A DNA stretch of 64,000 bases from the NCBI GenBank assembly GCA_047967505.1, contig CM106538.1; one strand, 5' to 3'. Under the pieces are notes generated by a model. That model did no database searches, had not been told where the DNA came from, and was given only the letters and a program-made list of their open reading frames with translations. This stretch comes from Dipteris shenzhenensis (Eukaryota; Polypodiophyta; Polypodiopsida; Gleicheniales). The translations under genes and the position numbers were made by a program. Shown here in pieces: positions 50,561-63,600 of the stretch (the first letter of the stretch is position 1; every line of letters starts with the position of its first letter).

Positions 50561-53500
50561 TGTGTTTCTACAAAGTATTGGCCCAATTTGTTGACTGACA
50601 CACTTAGAAGGTCTTGAGCTTGATTGTGAGATTCAACATTCTCAGGAGTAGTGGATTGGCATGTCACTATTTGCCCATTAATCCAATCCAATAGGTCTCT
50701 CAATAGAGTATGATTACCCCATAATAGTGTGGCAATGGTTATGTTGACCTCGGTGGACAAGAATGAGGGTTATCCTACAATGTCTCAAGGACCTAGTGAT
50801 AGGTTCCTTGCATATCGATTTCAACTCTTCTAAGCCATATAAGGACATGTTGTCATCCTACTTTAGTTGTTGCAACGCGGGGTCTTCTTCAAACATCCAT
50901 TGCATTAGGGCGGATCCCTTTGTTGAAGGTCGTGACACACCTTCTTCATCTACCCTTTCAGGTATTTGCAAGGCTTTTGAGGCTCGAGTGGTTATCTCAT
51001 GTCTTGGATGAATTGTATCAACACTCTTGCTTGCCTTGAGTGCCTGCTCACATTCCTCTTGGCACTTGCTTACCAATTTTTGCACCTTGGTGAGAGATTG
51101 TTTCCCCACCCATGGGTTCGGATATTCACCGTGACCCTTAGGTGTTGTGGCTTGGACATGGTTGGCATGAGGCCCTTATCATTCCCTCATTTGCCTCATG
51201 TAGATGCTTGTTGATGCTACCGTTTGAGAAAGTACCATAAGAGGAAGATGATGTTGCTAGGGAGGCTGTGTATTCATCTGACCGTCTTGGATGATGACCT
51301 TATTGTGTCCCTTCCCAATCTTTGTTTCACCCTTGATGCTTGCTCGTGCTAATTCAATTGCCTTCGTAGGTTGTGGCATGGTAGCTTTATCCCTTTTAGC
51401 TTGTTTACGAAGGTCTTTATTAAGGGATTTAGATTGCAACCTTGTGATTACATTCATGGATACTGATGACACTTGACCTCTCTTAATGCTTAACACGTTA
51501 AGGCTTGTGGACTAAGATGGCATTTTCATCAAGAAATCCTTTAAAAGATGGTCCACATCACACCCATAGCATAATGGTGGTGGTGTATTAGACAGTGGTG
51601 TACATGTGACTGATTGATTCATTGCTCCCTAGAGGGGACACTCATTGCATTGGTGGCTCGGGGGGTGCACTACTCAAAAAACCCTATGTATCAGGTGCGT
51701 TCAAGGGGTAATTATAAAAATCCCTCAACTAAAATCTCCCCCCCAATAAAAACACCCCGCTTTACTTATAAACTAAGTGATTGTTTTCCAAAGTTGAATT
51801 GAAAAACCCCTCCTATTATTGTAAAACTATTAAAATTTTCTAAAAATTTAAATTAAATTACCCCTCCTTTTGAATGCATGTGGTACACTAAAAATTTATG
51901 AGGTGAAGCCCTTGAGATCTCGATGGGGGCCTTGACATGTACGACATTGAATGGGTGTCGTCTTGTCTAGGTTGTCCAATACCCCACTTTTTTCAGAATT
52001 GGTGCCGTTTGGTAGACCATAATGTATTGGCCATCTTGTATAATGTAGTGACTTATAATGTTAGACCAATTTGCATTGTCACCATATTGGGGATAGTTGT
52101 TTTCACTAAAGGTAGGTTTGGGGTCTCCCCAATCACTAGGTAGCTCTTCCACCAATACTTGATTCAGGGGAGTAATTCGTGGTTGTGGTGGTGGTTGATG
52201 TCCCCATACTGACAAGGGTAATGGAATATTTTGAGCCCTAGATTTCCCTTGATTGGTTGATGTAGCTCCTTGTATTGCCAATTGTGCTTGATTGGAAGGA
52301 TTGGGTGGTGCAAGAAATGGTAGATGAGGCCTTTGTTGATACATGGCTTAAGGAATCACCCTAGGATAACAACATTGGGATATATCATAATTTTCCCAAT
52401 GAACGCAATGGGCACAGTAGAGGCCTGGCTCTAAGACGAGGGAACTCCTTAATGGGATGATTTCTATTGCATACCCCACAACATACATTATCTCCTTGTG
52501 GAAATAGGTGGGGGTTGCTAAGAGCATCTTTTGATGCTTTTGTCTTCCATTGTTGGCTCAACTTGTTTAATAGATCGGTTGCCAACTCTCCATGTTTAGC
52601 ACCTTGGGCGTCATGCTTGCATCCTTGGTTGCTTCTGAGGTTGAATCCTTTGTCGTTTGGGACATATCAGAGGAACCTAAGGATTTATACTTTTGGGGAT
52701 TCTCCCTCATGTTTTCCCCTAGGCTTATTGCCACCTTGTTGCATAGCTCAAACGATATGGGATTCATAGCAAACAGATGATCATGCAGCTTAGCATCCCC
52801 TAGCCCTATGAGGAAGCATGGAAGAAGATGTGCATCACTCATGCTCTTGTGGGGTTCACATTGCAAGTTAAAATGTTTAATCCTGGAGATATAGTCTCTT
52901 AAGGACTGTGTCTCGTTCTGCTTCACCTCATAAAACTGGTTAAACGGGCTCCACTTGCATTCGAGGTAAACCCCACAATGAAAGATTTATGCAACATGTC
53001 CCAATTTAATTTCTCCTCAGGGTTTAAGGCTCTAAACCATTGTCCAATCTTGCCATCAAGGCTTAAGCAAAAGGTTTAAGCATTGACCTTGTGTAGATCC
53101 GTGATATCACAAAAGGTCTCGCATATTTGTTCAAATCTCTCAACATGGGAGACTGGGTCTCATTCTCCTACAAACTTGGTGATTAGCTTGGAGATTTTGA
53201 CAGGCTTGCTCCTTGAGGTGGTATTCCTTTTTGGAAAAGCTGGAGGTGGCGTTGCGGCTCCCCTTCCTAGAGCTTGCACTAGAATTCTCATAGCTTCGTC
53301 TGTAAGGACCATTTGCGGTACACGAGGAGGTTGTGGAATAGTGGGTCATGTCCCACACATTGGTGGTCCTAATGGAGGGTTTCATGGATTTGATGGCACA
53401 AGGTTGGGATGGCAGGATCCAGGTCCACTAGGCATTTGCATCATCACTTGGGACAGATTGGGCCTAACGGGGGTTGGAATAGAGGTCCTTTAGGGAGTGG

Positions 53501-54180
53501 TATGTTCCCTATAGGCATAGGCCTATAAGGGGCAGTTGTTGGGTAGGGAATTCTCCCATGTTTTGTGGCTAAGGAGGAATCATAGGGGCTTCCCAAGTGG
53601 AGGGTCTTAATTATGGGTCTTCAAGGTTACTCCTTTGGCCCCTTTGTTCTAGCATTTGGGACCGTTGTGAGAAACTGGGTCCAAATCCATTCCCATAGGA
53701 CTCTCTATCATCAAAGAATTAGGTTTGAGTGCCAGTAGGTATCGTGGGACTTGGTTCCCCAAGTATTGCTTCTGACATCAGTGGTTGGGCCTACATTTGA
53801 GGCTCTCTCGTACCGTAGTCTACCCAGCAAATGGATTTAGCAATTTTGTTGGGTCTGTCAATCCAAACCTTTCCATGATATTGGAAAAGGTTTCCCTTAA
53901 TCTAGCTGTTGTGCTGGTGATGGGGTAGGAGAGTGGAGATAATTCAAGATGGAGTTTAGAGCCATTGAGGCTCTAACATTAGAGGGTTCACCCACGCCTC
54001 CGTCCAGATTCATGGACTCTTCCGAGCTGGATGATTCACCTGGTCGTGGTTCTTGCAAGAGGTGAGAATCGACTTTTGAGCTTGCTGACCCTGAGGATGC
54101 CAAGCTAGGTATGGAGGTCGACAAGATGGTATTTGAGGCACTATCTTGTAGGGCTCTTCTTGATCTCAAAATCATGTGTT
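50561..54180 (-). pseudogene. Ty3/gypsy gag and following region, minus strand
   Basis: The minus strand begins near 54175 with a Ser-rich part (MILRSRRALQDSASNTILST). Gag text follows in broken frames: DPVSHVERFEQICETFCDIT and CLSLDGKIGQWFRALNPEEK near 53160-53030, then QSLRDYISRIKHFNLQCEPH and HLLPCFLIGLGDAKLHDHLF at 52926-52790, the Retrotrans_gag signature. A Cys/His stretch (CCGVCNRNHPIKEFPR) at about 52480 may be a modified knuckle. Frames at 52344-51967, 51496-51257, 51109-50858 and 50760-50561 cover the linker toward the protease at 44882. The two halves are one element by strand, order and lack of overlap. Confidence 0.78.
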
Positions 54181-54817
54181 CATTGGCAAAATTGAGGCCC
54201 CAATTCTACGTTGAGTCTGCCTCAACGCGGGGTCAAGGGGTGGTAGCCCCTTGTGGCTTCCCTATGCCACAGCAGGGCAGGGTCAAGTGATTTAGGAAAC
54301 CAAGCCAAAAGATGAGCAGCCACCAAGGCCTAAGCAAGGCCGATGGAAAGGCAAAGGAAAAGGGACAAACGTCAACACCACTGACGTTAGATGCTTTTTC
54401 TTCTCAAGAAGATGGCCATACCAAGGTTGAATGCAAGTTATGGTGGGACCGCACCAAGCTACGCATAGTAATGCTAAAAGACAAGATGATTGACCCAGAT
54501 TGTCGAGCAGTTCTTATTGAAGTGACAGAAGCAATTGACGTCAATGTGGTTACTCAGCCTTAATGAATGGTAACTAGTTGTGGGAAGGGTCCCCCTCAAG
54601 CCAAAGACATCAATTGGAAAGAATACTTATAGGTGGCATGCAAGGGGGCCAAGGATTTGAAGGTAAGCACCTACCATAAACTTGCTAGTTCCACAAGCAG
54701 AGATTGATCAGGGTAAAGCAACAAGCAAGTTGAGCCAAGCAGATGGCCCATCTTTGAGATGACACAAGTGTAGGAAACATTCTGAAATATGTGGATAAGC
54801 TTGACAATGGCTGAGCT
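54181..54817 (+). other. Unidentified plus-strand frames, left of chromovirus insertion
   Basis: A frame at 54312-54563 (MSSHQGLSKADGKAKEKGQT, ending IEVTEAIDVNVVTQP) is open but matches nothing I know. The sequence continues beyond the inserted element at 60591. 54560-54817 has stops in all frames. Confidence 0.35.
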
Positions 54818-55291
54818 TTTGCAATTGGCTCCTTACTTATGTTTCCTCATTGAGCAACTCAAAGCCAAGCAAAAGCAATGGTGGATTCCCTAGTCACTCT
54901 TTCAATGATTAATACCCTATTGATAACCTATAGTCAAGTCTCTCCAACCAAAGTTGGCACAACTCTCCAACCAAAGTTGGCACATCTTCGTTAATCGTAG
55001 TTAATCCTCTTGGCACATGCCAAGTCTCATTGACCAAAGTCAACACTCTCTTACCGCAGTCAACTCTATGGTTCTCTGGTTAACTGCAGTTAACCCTCTT
55101 GGTAATAAACCAAGTCTCCCCAACCAAAGTCAGGTTTACTTGACCAAAGTCAAGTATCTTTGACCGTATTCAATTCTCTGACCATTAAAAGAACTCTTTG
55201 ACCATAATCAACACAAATGGAAAACTCTTTAATTATGATCAAATAAATGGTCAACTATACTTTGACTTAGGATATTTGCATTGTGGTGACA
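54818..55291 (-). repeat. 3' LTR (element orientation) of chromovirus
   Basis: It shares about 320 bp with 60265-60585. It is bounded by the GAGCT duplication on the left and by the purine tract AGCCGAGGGGA (minus strand) at 55292-55302. Confidence 0.8.
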
Positions 55292-55303
55292 TCCCCTCGG
55301 CTT

Positions 55304-57975
55304 CTATTCAGTTGACCTCAACTGAAAAGCTTCCTTGTAAACATCCAAAAGTTGTGGATGATTGGACAACATGTCTTCATCCATCCACTTGGCATCTAAT
55401 GCCATATAATTCTTGAATTTTACAAGATACCTATAAAACTCCTTGCCCTGAGGGCCTTTGCGTATAGTATGGTACACAATCTGCTCTGGCTAAAGGACCT
55501 CCTCCAGCTCATCCACTTCTGGTGGATCCTCTGATACTAGCTCTATAGGCTGTGGCCCCTGGAATTTCTTTAGAAGACTCACATGGAATGCATTGTGAAT
55601 CCTCCAATGTTCTGGCAATGCTAATCTGTATGAAACCTCATTTATTCTTTCTGTAACCTTGAAAGGGCCATAGTACCTGGGAGATAACTTTGCATACACT
55701 TTATGTTTGCCTTTAAACTTATGGAGCCTAGCTTTCTCGAACTTCAAAAGTACCCAATCCCCTTTCTTGAGATCTAACTGTCTCCTATGCTTATCTGCAG
55801 CTCTTTTATGTTTCTCTTGAGACCTTTCAATTGCTGTCCAAACTTGGCTATAAGCTGTCTAGAGGTCTCTCACAAACTGATTAGCTGCAAATATTTCGTC
55901 CTTGGTCCTCAGGATAGGTGGCAGAATCACCTTTCCATAGATGACATCAAAGGGGGCTTTCCCTGTAGAGCTATGTACTATATTATTGTAAGCAAACTCT
56001 ACCAATGGTAGGTACTTTTCCCAGTCTGAACCTTGGTCACCCACATAGCATTTCAGCATATCCAATGTTGTAGAATTTGCTACTTCACTTTGACCATCTG
56101 TCTGGGGATGGAAAGAAGAAGAAAAATTCAGATTCGTCCCCATATTATCAAATAAAACTCTCCAGAATAGAGTGGTCATTCTGGGATCTCGATCACTGAC
56201 AATGGACTTAGGCATACCATGATGCTTAAAGATCTGTGCCATGAAAATCTTAGCCATATGATCTACCTTTATGGTTTTGTGAATCGGAATGAAATGAGCT
56301 TGCTTGCTGAATCTATCAATAATAGTCCAAATCCCATCATTTCTTGACTTTGATCTTGGCAAATCAAAAATGAAGTCCATTGTAATACTTTCCCACGGTG
56401 CCTGAGGCACGGGAAGAGGCATAAGTAGGCCAGGTGCCTTCTGTCTATCATACTTTACTTTCCAACACGTAAGGCATTCAGTAACAAACTGATGTATATC
56501 TTTCTGCATCCCTGGCCAAAAGAAATACCTCTCTAGTGCTAGAGTTGTTGCTATAATTCCTCTATGTTTAGCATAGGGAGGTGCATGGCATTCCTCCAAA
56601 ATCTTTTTCCTCATCTCTTGGGTGATGCATAGGCAGTCATCTTTCATTAGATACCCATCTTTCAGGGAATAGTGACTTGTGGACTGCCCCTCTTGCATTT
56701 GCTGTAAAATCTTGCCAAAATCCGCATCATTAGCATATTGCTCCCTCATGTCTTCCAGGTCCTGATGATAAGCAATAGTCACATTGTTGACCTGGGGTCT
56801 TTGGGACAAGGCATCTGCCACTCTATTCCGAATTCCTGGGGTATGGACAATCTGAAAATGATACATTGAAAGCATATTTGCCCATTTCATATGCTTCTCG
56901 GAAAGTTTTGTCTGAGTTAGAAAATATCTTAGACTTTGGTGATCTGTTTTAATAGTAAAATCTGTACCCAAAAGATAGTGCTTCCATGTGTTCACAGTAT
57001 GAACTACAGCCAGCAATTCTTTTTCATAGATTCCCAAATATCTTTCAGCATCACTCAATCTTCGGCTCTCGTATGCTACTACATGTCCATTCTGATGTAA
57101 TGCAGCCCCAACACACTCTCCACAAGCATTGCAATCAACATCAAAAGGTTGATAAAGATCCGAGACTACAAGAATAGGTTCTGTAGTCAACTTCTCCTTG
57201 AGTGTATTGAATGCCTTCTTTTGTGATATTCCCCATGTAAAGGCTGCATTTTTCTTAGTAAGGTCATGTAATGGAGCTGCGATATTAGCAAAATGCCTGA
57301 TGAATCTCCTATAATAGGAGCAAAGTCCCAAAAAAGTACAGACTTCATGCATAGTTTTCAGCTCAGGCCATTCTTGGCTCGGATCTTTGCAGGATCCATC
57401 TGTATCCCATTCTTGGATATTATATGCCCCAGATAATGGATCTCTTCCAAAAAGAATTCACTTTTCTTGCTATTGGCAAAAAGCTGATGATTTCGAAGTT
57501 CTTGAAATACCAAAGCAAGATGTTCCCTGTGCTCTTCTTCTGTCTTTGAAAAGACTAGGATATCATCAAAGAAAGTACCCGTGAAATGCCTGTACTTTCG
57601 GAAGATGTGATCCATCATTCTATTGAATGTGGCTGGAGCATTTGTCAACCCAAAAGGCATCACTAAGTATTCATACAACCCGAATGTAGTGCAAAAAGTT
57701 GTCTTATGCACATCTTATGGTTGTATCCTGACTTGATGATAGCCACTCTTCAAGTCTATCCTACTGAAGACTATTGCTCCTTTGAGCTGGTCAAGCACAT
57801 CATCTATGTGTGGTATCAGAAATCTATTTTTGATGGTCATCTTATTCAATGCACAATAATCAATGCACATTAAAAAAGAACCATCTTTCTTCTGTATTAG
57901 AAGTACTGGTGAGCAAAAAGGAGACGAGCTAGGCTGAATCAACCCTTTGGACAGCAAGTCCTGCACCTGAGCCAT
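55304..57975 (-). pseudogene. Chromovirus RT, RNase H, integrase and chromodomain
   Basis: Minus strand in order: RT ([34 protein letters not shown], a TAA at about 57712, MPFGLTNAPATFN, FFDDILVFSKT); a one-base shift near 57360; RNase H (FDVDCNACGECVGAALHQ, YEKELLAVVHTV, TDHQSLRYFL); integrase with the CLTC finger end, TMDFIFDLPRSKSR, IVSDRDPRMTTLFW and HPQTDGQSEVANS, the D,D,E triad complete; the GPF part ([20 protein letters not shown]); a TAG at 55490-55492; then a 61-residue chromodomain (FYRYLVKFKNYMALDAKWMD) to a stop at 55304. The chromodomain would steer integration to marked chromatin. Only two stops and one shift separate this from an open polyprotein. Confidence 0.93.
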
Positions 57976-58434
57976 AATCTCCTCTCTCTAAGTTGCACTG
58001 ACTCTATAAGGTGGTCTATTTGGTGGCTCACTACTAGGCATTAACTCTATTTGATGATCCTCTGGTCTCTTTGGGGGTAACTCCCCTGGCAAAGCATCGG
58101 AAAAGCAATCTTTAAAGTTTACAAGAAACTAAAATTTATCTTTGTCTGCATCATTCATTTCAGCATGCATATAATTCTCATTTTCTTTTACAAAAACCAT
58201 GTACGCAGAAATTGCAGACTTTATTGCTTTACCACATGTAACATCAGATACAATGGGGATAGTCTCCCCTTTATTTCTAGCAACTAAACGCTGGTTTTTC
58301 CCCCTATGGATAAAACTCAGAACCCTCTCAGGGTATTCTATTGTTACTTCCTTTCGATGGAACCACGGTGTACCAAGTACAACATCATGTTGCTTGAGAG
58401 GAGAGATTAAGAAGTCCTCTTGATCTACATAGCT

Positions 58435-59946
58435 CTACACATGGACACGAAGCTTTCCAATCAAAGGAGTAACTTGCACTGGATTCCCTTGGAACATTTG
58501 ATCAGCATCAAGAGCTCTACCTAGCTCTTCAGTTTTTATCCCTAATCTCAGGGCTAAATCTTCATATATGAAATTGTCTGTAGACCCTGGATCAAATAGG
58601 ATTAATGCTTGTTGATCTCTTATCTTTCCCCATGATAGCAAAAGCTCTTTTTCCCTTGGGTCTGAGGTACTCCCCAAAACATCTGGGACTGCTCCCACCA
58701 TCGACCTCGGTGGTACTTGTGGCTTTTTCTGCTCTTTAGAACCCGAAGGCTTCTTAGGGCACTAGGCAGCCATATGCTCCTCTTTCCCACACTTAAAGCA
58801 TTTCCCATCTCTACGAAATTTAGCTATCTGTTCAGGAGTGAATGGGGATTTGCCTTTATATTACTTTGAAAACTGAGTACCCCTCGACTTCTAAGGCTGA
58901 AACCCTTTCTTTTCAACCTTGAGATACTCTTTCTTTTCTTATTTTGAAAAATCAGTTTTCTTTCTTTCAGCACGTCCTGCATGCAAGGATAGTACCGTGG
59001 ATGGATCTTGTAACGGCACAAGACTAGCTACTGAAACTGAATGCATAAGGTCTTGAATGTTCTTTACCCCCAAAGCATTCACTACTACCTGGATTCTTGG
59101 ACTGAGACTTGCTCTATACTTTCTCATTTGGGTTCCTTTGGAGATCTTTTTGAAAGGTGCAACCTGCAAATAAGCATCCCAAGAATTTTGGTTGTACACA
59201 TCCACTGTATCTTCTGCATCCATATGCAAACTGTCCCAATCTTGAAGAACATGATCTCTAAACTATTTAGGCATAAATTGCTGGTAGAAGGCTTTCTTGA
59301 AGTCCTTCCACCTCTTTGGGGCTAACCCATCTGTGGTCTGTGCGCTCCACCATGCACTAGTTGTCGCTGTCAAGTGCAAACTGACCATTCTTAACTTGGA
59401 GGATTCTGAAAACTTTTCTATACTGAATGCAGCATCAAACTGCTTGATGAACTGCAATGCTTTGTCTGTATGACCATATTGTCCATTATAGGTCATAAAC
59501 TTGACAAATTTACCTCCCTCTTTGAATTCCTTGGTCTCTTTGGAAGACTTACTCTTCCTAGACTTCTTGTGTTTCCTTCTTTTCCTGGATGGTTTATCTG
59601 ATAAAGAAGAAAATACAAAAGTCGCAAGCTCAAGGTAGACGGTGAAGGACTGGGAGATCGGTGATGATGCCTCGATCTCTTCCTGCTATGAGACCGTCCC
59701 CTATGAGATCTCTCTCTCTCTGGCTCTACACGAGAGTGCCTCTGGCATTGGCACATCATAACCTGCATTAGGCATATTTTCTACTTGAAATAAATGCTGA
59801 GCTCTTGGATCCCTTTTGAGATTTTCCATCTCTTGCATACGAGTGCGTACCATCTACTCAAATTCTTGCTAATTTTACTGCACACTTCTCTGTCTTAGAT
59901 GTGCATCCCTATCTTGTGAATCCCTCTGGATAGGTGATTGAGCCAT
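58435..59946 (-). pseudogene. Chromovirus gag, zinc knuckle and protease
   Basis: Minus-strand ATG at 59946 opens MAQSPIQRDSQDRDAHLRQR. Three stops follow near 59870. The Gag core reads LRMVSLHLTATTSAWWSAQT and WKDFKKAFYQQFMPK, then RASLSPRIQVVVNALGVKNI. A knuckle CFKCGKEEHMAA-stop-C near 58770 has one stop in place of a residue. The protease follows with LILFDPGSTDNFIYEDLALR (DPGS; most relatives have DSGS). The particle and protease functions are probably lost. Confidence 0.88.
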
Positions 59947-60264
59947 TTTCTTACAACTCGTCTAAGATCTACAAGTTTCTCGCACACACTGTGTGTGCAA
60001 CTGATGCACACAACCTTTGCTTTTCAAAGAGAAAAATTACCTCAACAGGAGGTGTCTTGCATTCACAATCTATGCCAGTACCGAGCTGTCAACTCAAGGC
60101 ATATACCCACAAGGTTGCCAAGGCATCAACAACTACATTGCCCCTTTTCTGGCTACTGCAAAAAGCACTGAGTATGCATCTGATTTCCTTTTCCTGAGCA
60201 CAAAGGCATGCATTCCTTTACTTGTGCAAATCTCTGATTTTTTTTCTCTGATTTCTGCTTTTTC

Positions 60265-60585
60265 AGACCAAAGTTGACACATCTTGGTTAACCGTAGTTA
60301 ACCCTCTTGGCGCATGCCAAGTCTCGTTGACCGAAGTCAACACTCTAACCATAGTCAACTCTGTGGTTCTCTAGTTAACTGCAATTAACGCTCTTGGTAA
60401 TAAACCAAGTCTCCCCGACTGAAGTTAGGTTTACTTGACCAGAGTCAAGTATCTTTGACTATAGTCAATTCTCTGACCATTAAAGGAATTCTTTGACCAT
60501 AATTAACACAAATGGAAAACTCTTTTATTATGATAACTAAATCGTCAACTGTACTTTGACTTAGGATATTTGCATTGTGGTGACA
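60265..60585 (-). repeat. 5' LTR (element orientation) of chromovirus, shortened
   Basis: It matches the right part of 54818-55291 from CCAAAGTTGACACATC on. It ends GGTGACA, then GAGCT. About 150 bases at the inner side are missing, so the element could not prime normally. Confidence 0.8.
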
Positions 60586-60590
60586 GAGCT

Positions 60591-61859
60591 CATTACACTA
60601 CAAGTCTAATTATCATGGCTATGGAAATGAATGCCTATGCATAGTTGTTAAGTAGAAAAGTGCCGAGCAATTATCGGCCCAAGTACTTGGAGGTCAATGG
60701 CCAATTTTTGCAAAATGTCAAGTCCCAACTAATGGAGATGCACATGTTTTCTGTTGGTGAAATGGACCTTTTCCAAGTGGCTACCAAAATTAAACAGAAG
60801 AGTAAGGAAGATAATATCGACAAGCAGAAGCATCTATATCCCAAGCATTCACAAAAGATATCATAGGAGAGCTTAAACTAGATGACCGCAAGTTGACAAT
60901 TACTCGGCACCAATCAAAGAGCTGTATGTGGAGACATAGAGGATCCATGCACATCAGCACTCTTAGCACTCACTAGTACGAAAGCCACTAGCATGTCACA
61001 CAATTTACTTAAGGTCTGCAATAACCAAGTGGACCGACCCATAGATGCAGCATAAGAGGTACAAGTGGATCTTGAGGCAGTGCAGCTTATCAAGCAACGG
61101 AAGGAGGATTGGTGACTACATCAAGACGAAGTTATGTAGGCATTAATGCCCTTTATCCTTGGCCTTCACCAATGGCGCTGGGTGACTGTCCTCTTTTGAA
61201 GATATTGAGCAATGGTTTATGCTAGATGTTTGTCTTTCATACCCTCCAAAGACGGTGTCCAGCGTCCTTGCTTTAGACGTCTAGGCTGCCCACTGTAGTT
61301 TTGTGATGGGAGGTCACCCCACCAGGTTACCTGGCAGCCACCCCAATTGCCATCTCATCCACACCATCCGCATCATCTCAGAGCATGGAATGTCAAGATC
61401 TCGGACGACAGCTACGAGGGAGCTGCGTTTCTGTAAGGCTTGGCCTGCAAATGTCTTCTATTTATTTACGACGTGAGGCGTTTGTTGAAGCATAGTCCCC
61501 CACCCTGGTTGTTAGCCCCTGTTTCAAGGATTCCCTTAGGGCAGTGAGCTCGGTCCTCTGATAACAGGCTGGTTGACTTCTTTTTATGGCTTTTCTTCCA
61601 CAATCAGCAACCCACGGTTGACTGATTTTTATGGTTGGTTTTTTTCAAGCATTAATAGAATGTTCCAAAGTGAGTGCATATACCGTTATGGGGCCCGGGC
61701 TCCCCTGGGCTCATGATGTGAGGGAAAAGGCTGAGGACAGCCATTTTCCAAAACATATCACAATCTCCATTTCATGGAGAATAGCTTCCCTGGCCCTTTC
61801 CCTTGTACTTCCATTGATTGCAATACATGCTCAGTGTTGAGTCAAGACTCAAGTGGAGG
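60591..61859 (+). other. Unidentified sequence right of chromovirus
   Basis: 60645-60866 is an open frame (NYRPKYLEVNGQFLQNVKSQ) that would join the frames left of the insertion; I do not recognise it. 60870-61860 has stops throughout and no repeats or signals that I can name. Confidence 0.35.
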
Positions 61860-63600
61860 TACGCACATACGTGTATTCTGCGAAAGCTGGATGGGAGGCA
61901 CTAAATTGGGGTGCAAATGCAACTGTGGGTGGTTTGGAAGGGGAGCTGAGCCCAGGAAGGCATTGCAAGCAAAAGATCTCTTTCAGCCCCTTTCTATCTT
62001 GGCATGCATTCTCATACCCTTGTCCAAGGCTCCTATGCTGCCTGAAGCTTGGAAGCCACAAACAAACATGACAGTAACTCGAAGTGATCCTCCCAGTGCA
62101 TCTGTAAGAACCACAGAGCGTGTGACCCGTTTGGCTTTAACCCTAGTCCATTTTCTCAAGCATATGGGAAACAATCACTTTGCATTTCCTGAAATTCCTT
62201 CAGTCCACGAGAGCTCGTGTCAAACTGGCACAATAATTCTGCAAAAGACTACATTTGGCATATATATCCACCAAGGCATTGCCAACAACAAGATCTCTTT
62301 CCAGACCCTTTCTGGGCTGTCTTGGTATGCATTTCTCAGCCCTTGTCCATAGCTCCTATGCGGCAGCAAGCTTGCAAGATGCAAACAAACGTGACAGCAC
62401 CTCAAGAAATAAATTCAGTTGCATCTGTTCAAGGCAGTAAGAACACTTGAGAATTTTATGCGATTTGGCTTTTAACCCTTCGCTCATCATTAACCGCAAT
62501 TCCCCTTTCTTGTTCCTGGGCCTATCCTAAGATTACCATGGTCCATAAGACCTCATTTTTGAACTGGCACCTTGTCAAATGCTTCACATGTCTGCAACAG
62601 ACCCACATTTGGCATACATATCTGCCAAGGCAAGGCCAACAACAAGATCTCTTTCCAGCCCCTTTCTGGCTCTCTCAGCTCCGCCCTTGTCCGCGACTTC
62701 GATGCTGCCGCAAGCATTCAATGAGATCATTATCCACTCAAACCATGGACTGTACGCAGTAAGAAAAAAAGATAATGTGACCCGTTTGGGTTCACCCCTT
62801 ATCCTATCATGCTCTCAAGCACATGGAAAACAATCTCACTCTCTCCTTCTGGGCATATCCTGATGTCAGAGTAGTCCAGGAGACCTTGTCTCAAACTGGC
62901 AGCTTGTTAAACGTGGCCCATACTTTTGCAACAGACCCATAGTTGCAGCAAGCAGAGAGCATGACCCTCCTGAGATCAGTGCAGTCCACTGGGCTTTGTC
63001 TCAACTCACAGCTTTGTTAAACACTTTCCATGCTTCTGCAACAAACCCACATTTGGCATCCATATCCACCAAAAAAATGCCAACAACAAGATTTTCCAGC
63101 ACACCTTTCTGGCTATCTTGGTATGCATTTCTCTGCCCTCCAAGGTCCTATGCTGCCACAAGCTTTCAAGCAGAAAACAAGCGTGACAACATCTGCAAAG
63201 AGACCCCCCAGTTGCAACTGATAGAGACAGTTTGGTGCTTCCTCACCAAGCCCCTACTCGACGTATACTACAATCAGTGTGTTCCTCCAGGAGACTGCAT
63301 CTTAATCTGACAGTTTGTCAATTACTTCCCATACTTCTTAAAATGAGCCACATTTGGGCAACATATCCATCAAGGTGTTGCCAACAATATGTCCTTCCTA
63401 CGCCTTTCTGGCTATCTGGCATGATTCTTTCACCCTCGTCCATGGTTCCTATGCTGCCACAGGCTTTTAAGCTGCAATCAAATGTGACAGCATTTGGAGA
63501 GAGACAGTCCGTTGCAACTCTTAGAGACAGTGCAGGCAGATTGCATTTGGCGGCGGGAGCCATCGGAGTTGAACCCAAGAAACCGCCACAACCATAACAA
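61860..63600 (-). pseudogene. PPR (pentatricopeptide repeat) pseudogene
   Basis: On the minus strand, five degenerate units are marked by the block that reads TCTCTTTCCAGCCCCTTTCTGG on plus, at about 61978, 62298, 62648, 63090 and 63395. They carry PPR text: AVTFDCSLKACGSIGTMDEG (63500), DVVTLVFCLKACGSIG (63200), then ENLVVGIFLVDMDAKCGFVA, NACGSIEVADKG and ERDLVVGLALADMYAKCGSV (62700-62600), FQASGSIGALDKGMRMHAKI (62050). Units of about 300-350 bp suit triplets of 31-36-residue repeats (P, L, S types). PPR proteins bind organelle RNA and guide editing or processing. Stops and shifts are frequent, so it is a relic. No start, DYW end or targeting peptide was seen. Confidence 0.85.

Larger units (their letters stand above)
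54818..60585 (-). mobile_element. Ty3/gypsy chromovirus with target duplication (5,768 bp)
   Basis: LTR sequence lies at 54818-55291 and 60265-60585, ending GGTGACA in plus orientation; the right copy is shortened. The duplicated target GAGCT is at 54813-54817 and 60586-60590. The LTR is full of GTCAAC/GTTGAC-type pieces (CCAAAGTC, GTTAACTGCAGTTAAC). The interior encodes Gag, protease, RT, RNase H, integrase and a C-terminal chromodomain in gypsy order. Only a few stops and shifts interrupt it. A primer site was not recognised, and the outer LTR base at 54818 is uncertain by a few bases. Confidence 0.9.
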
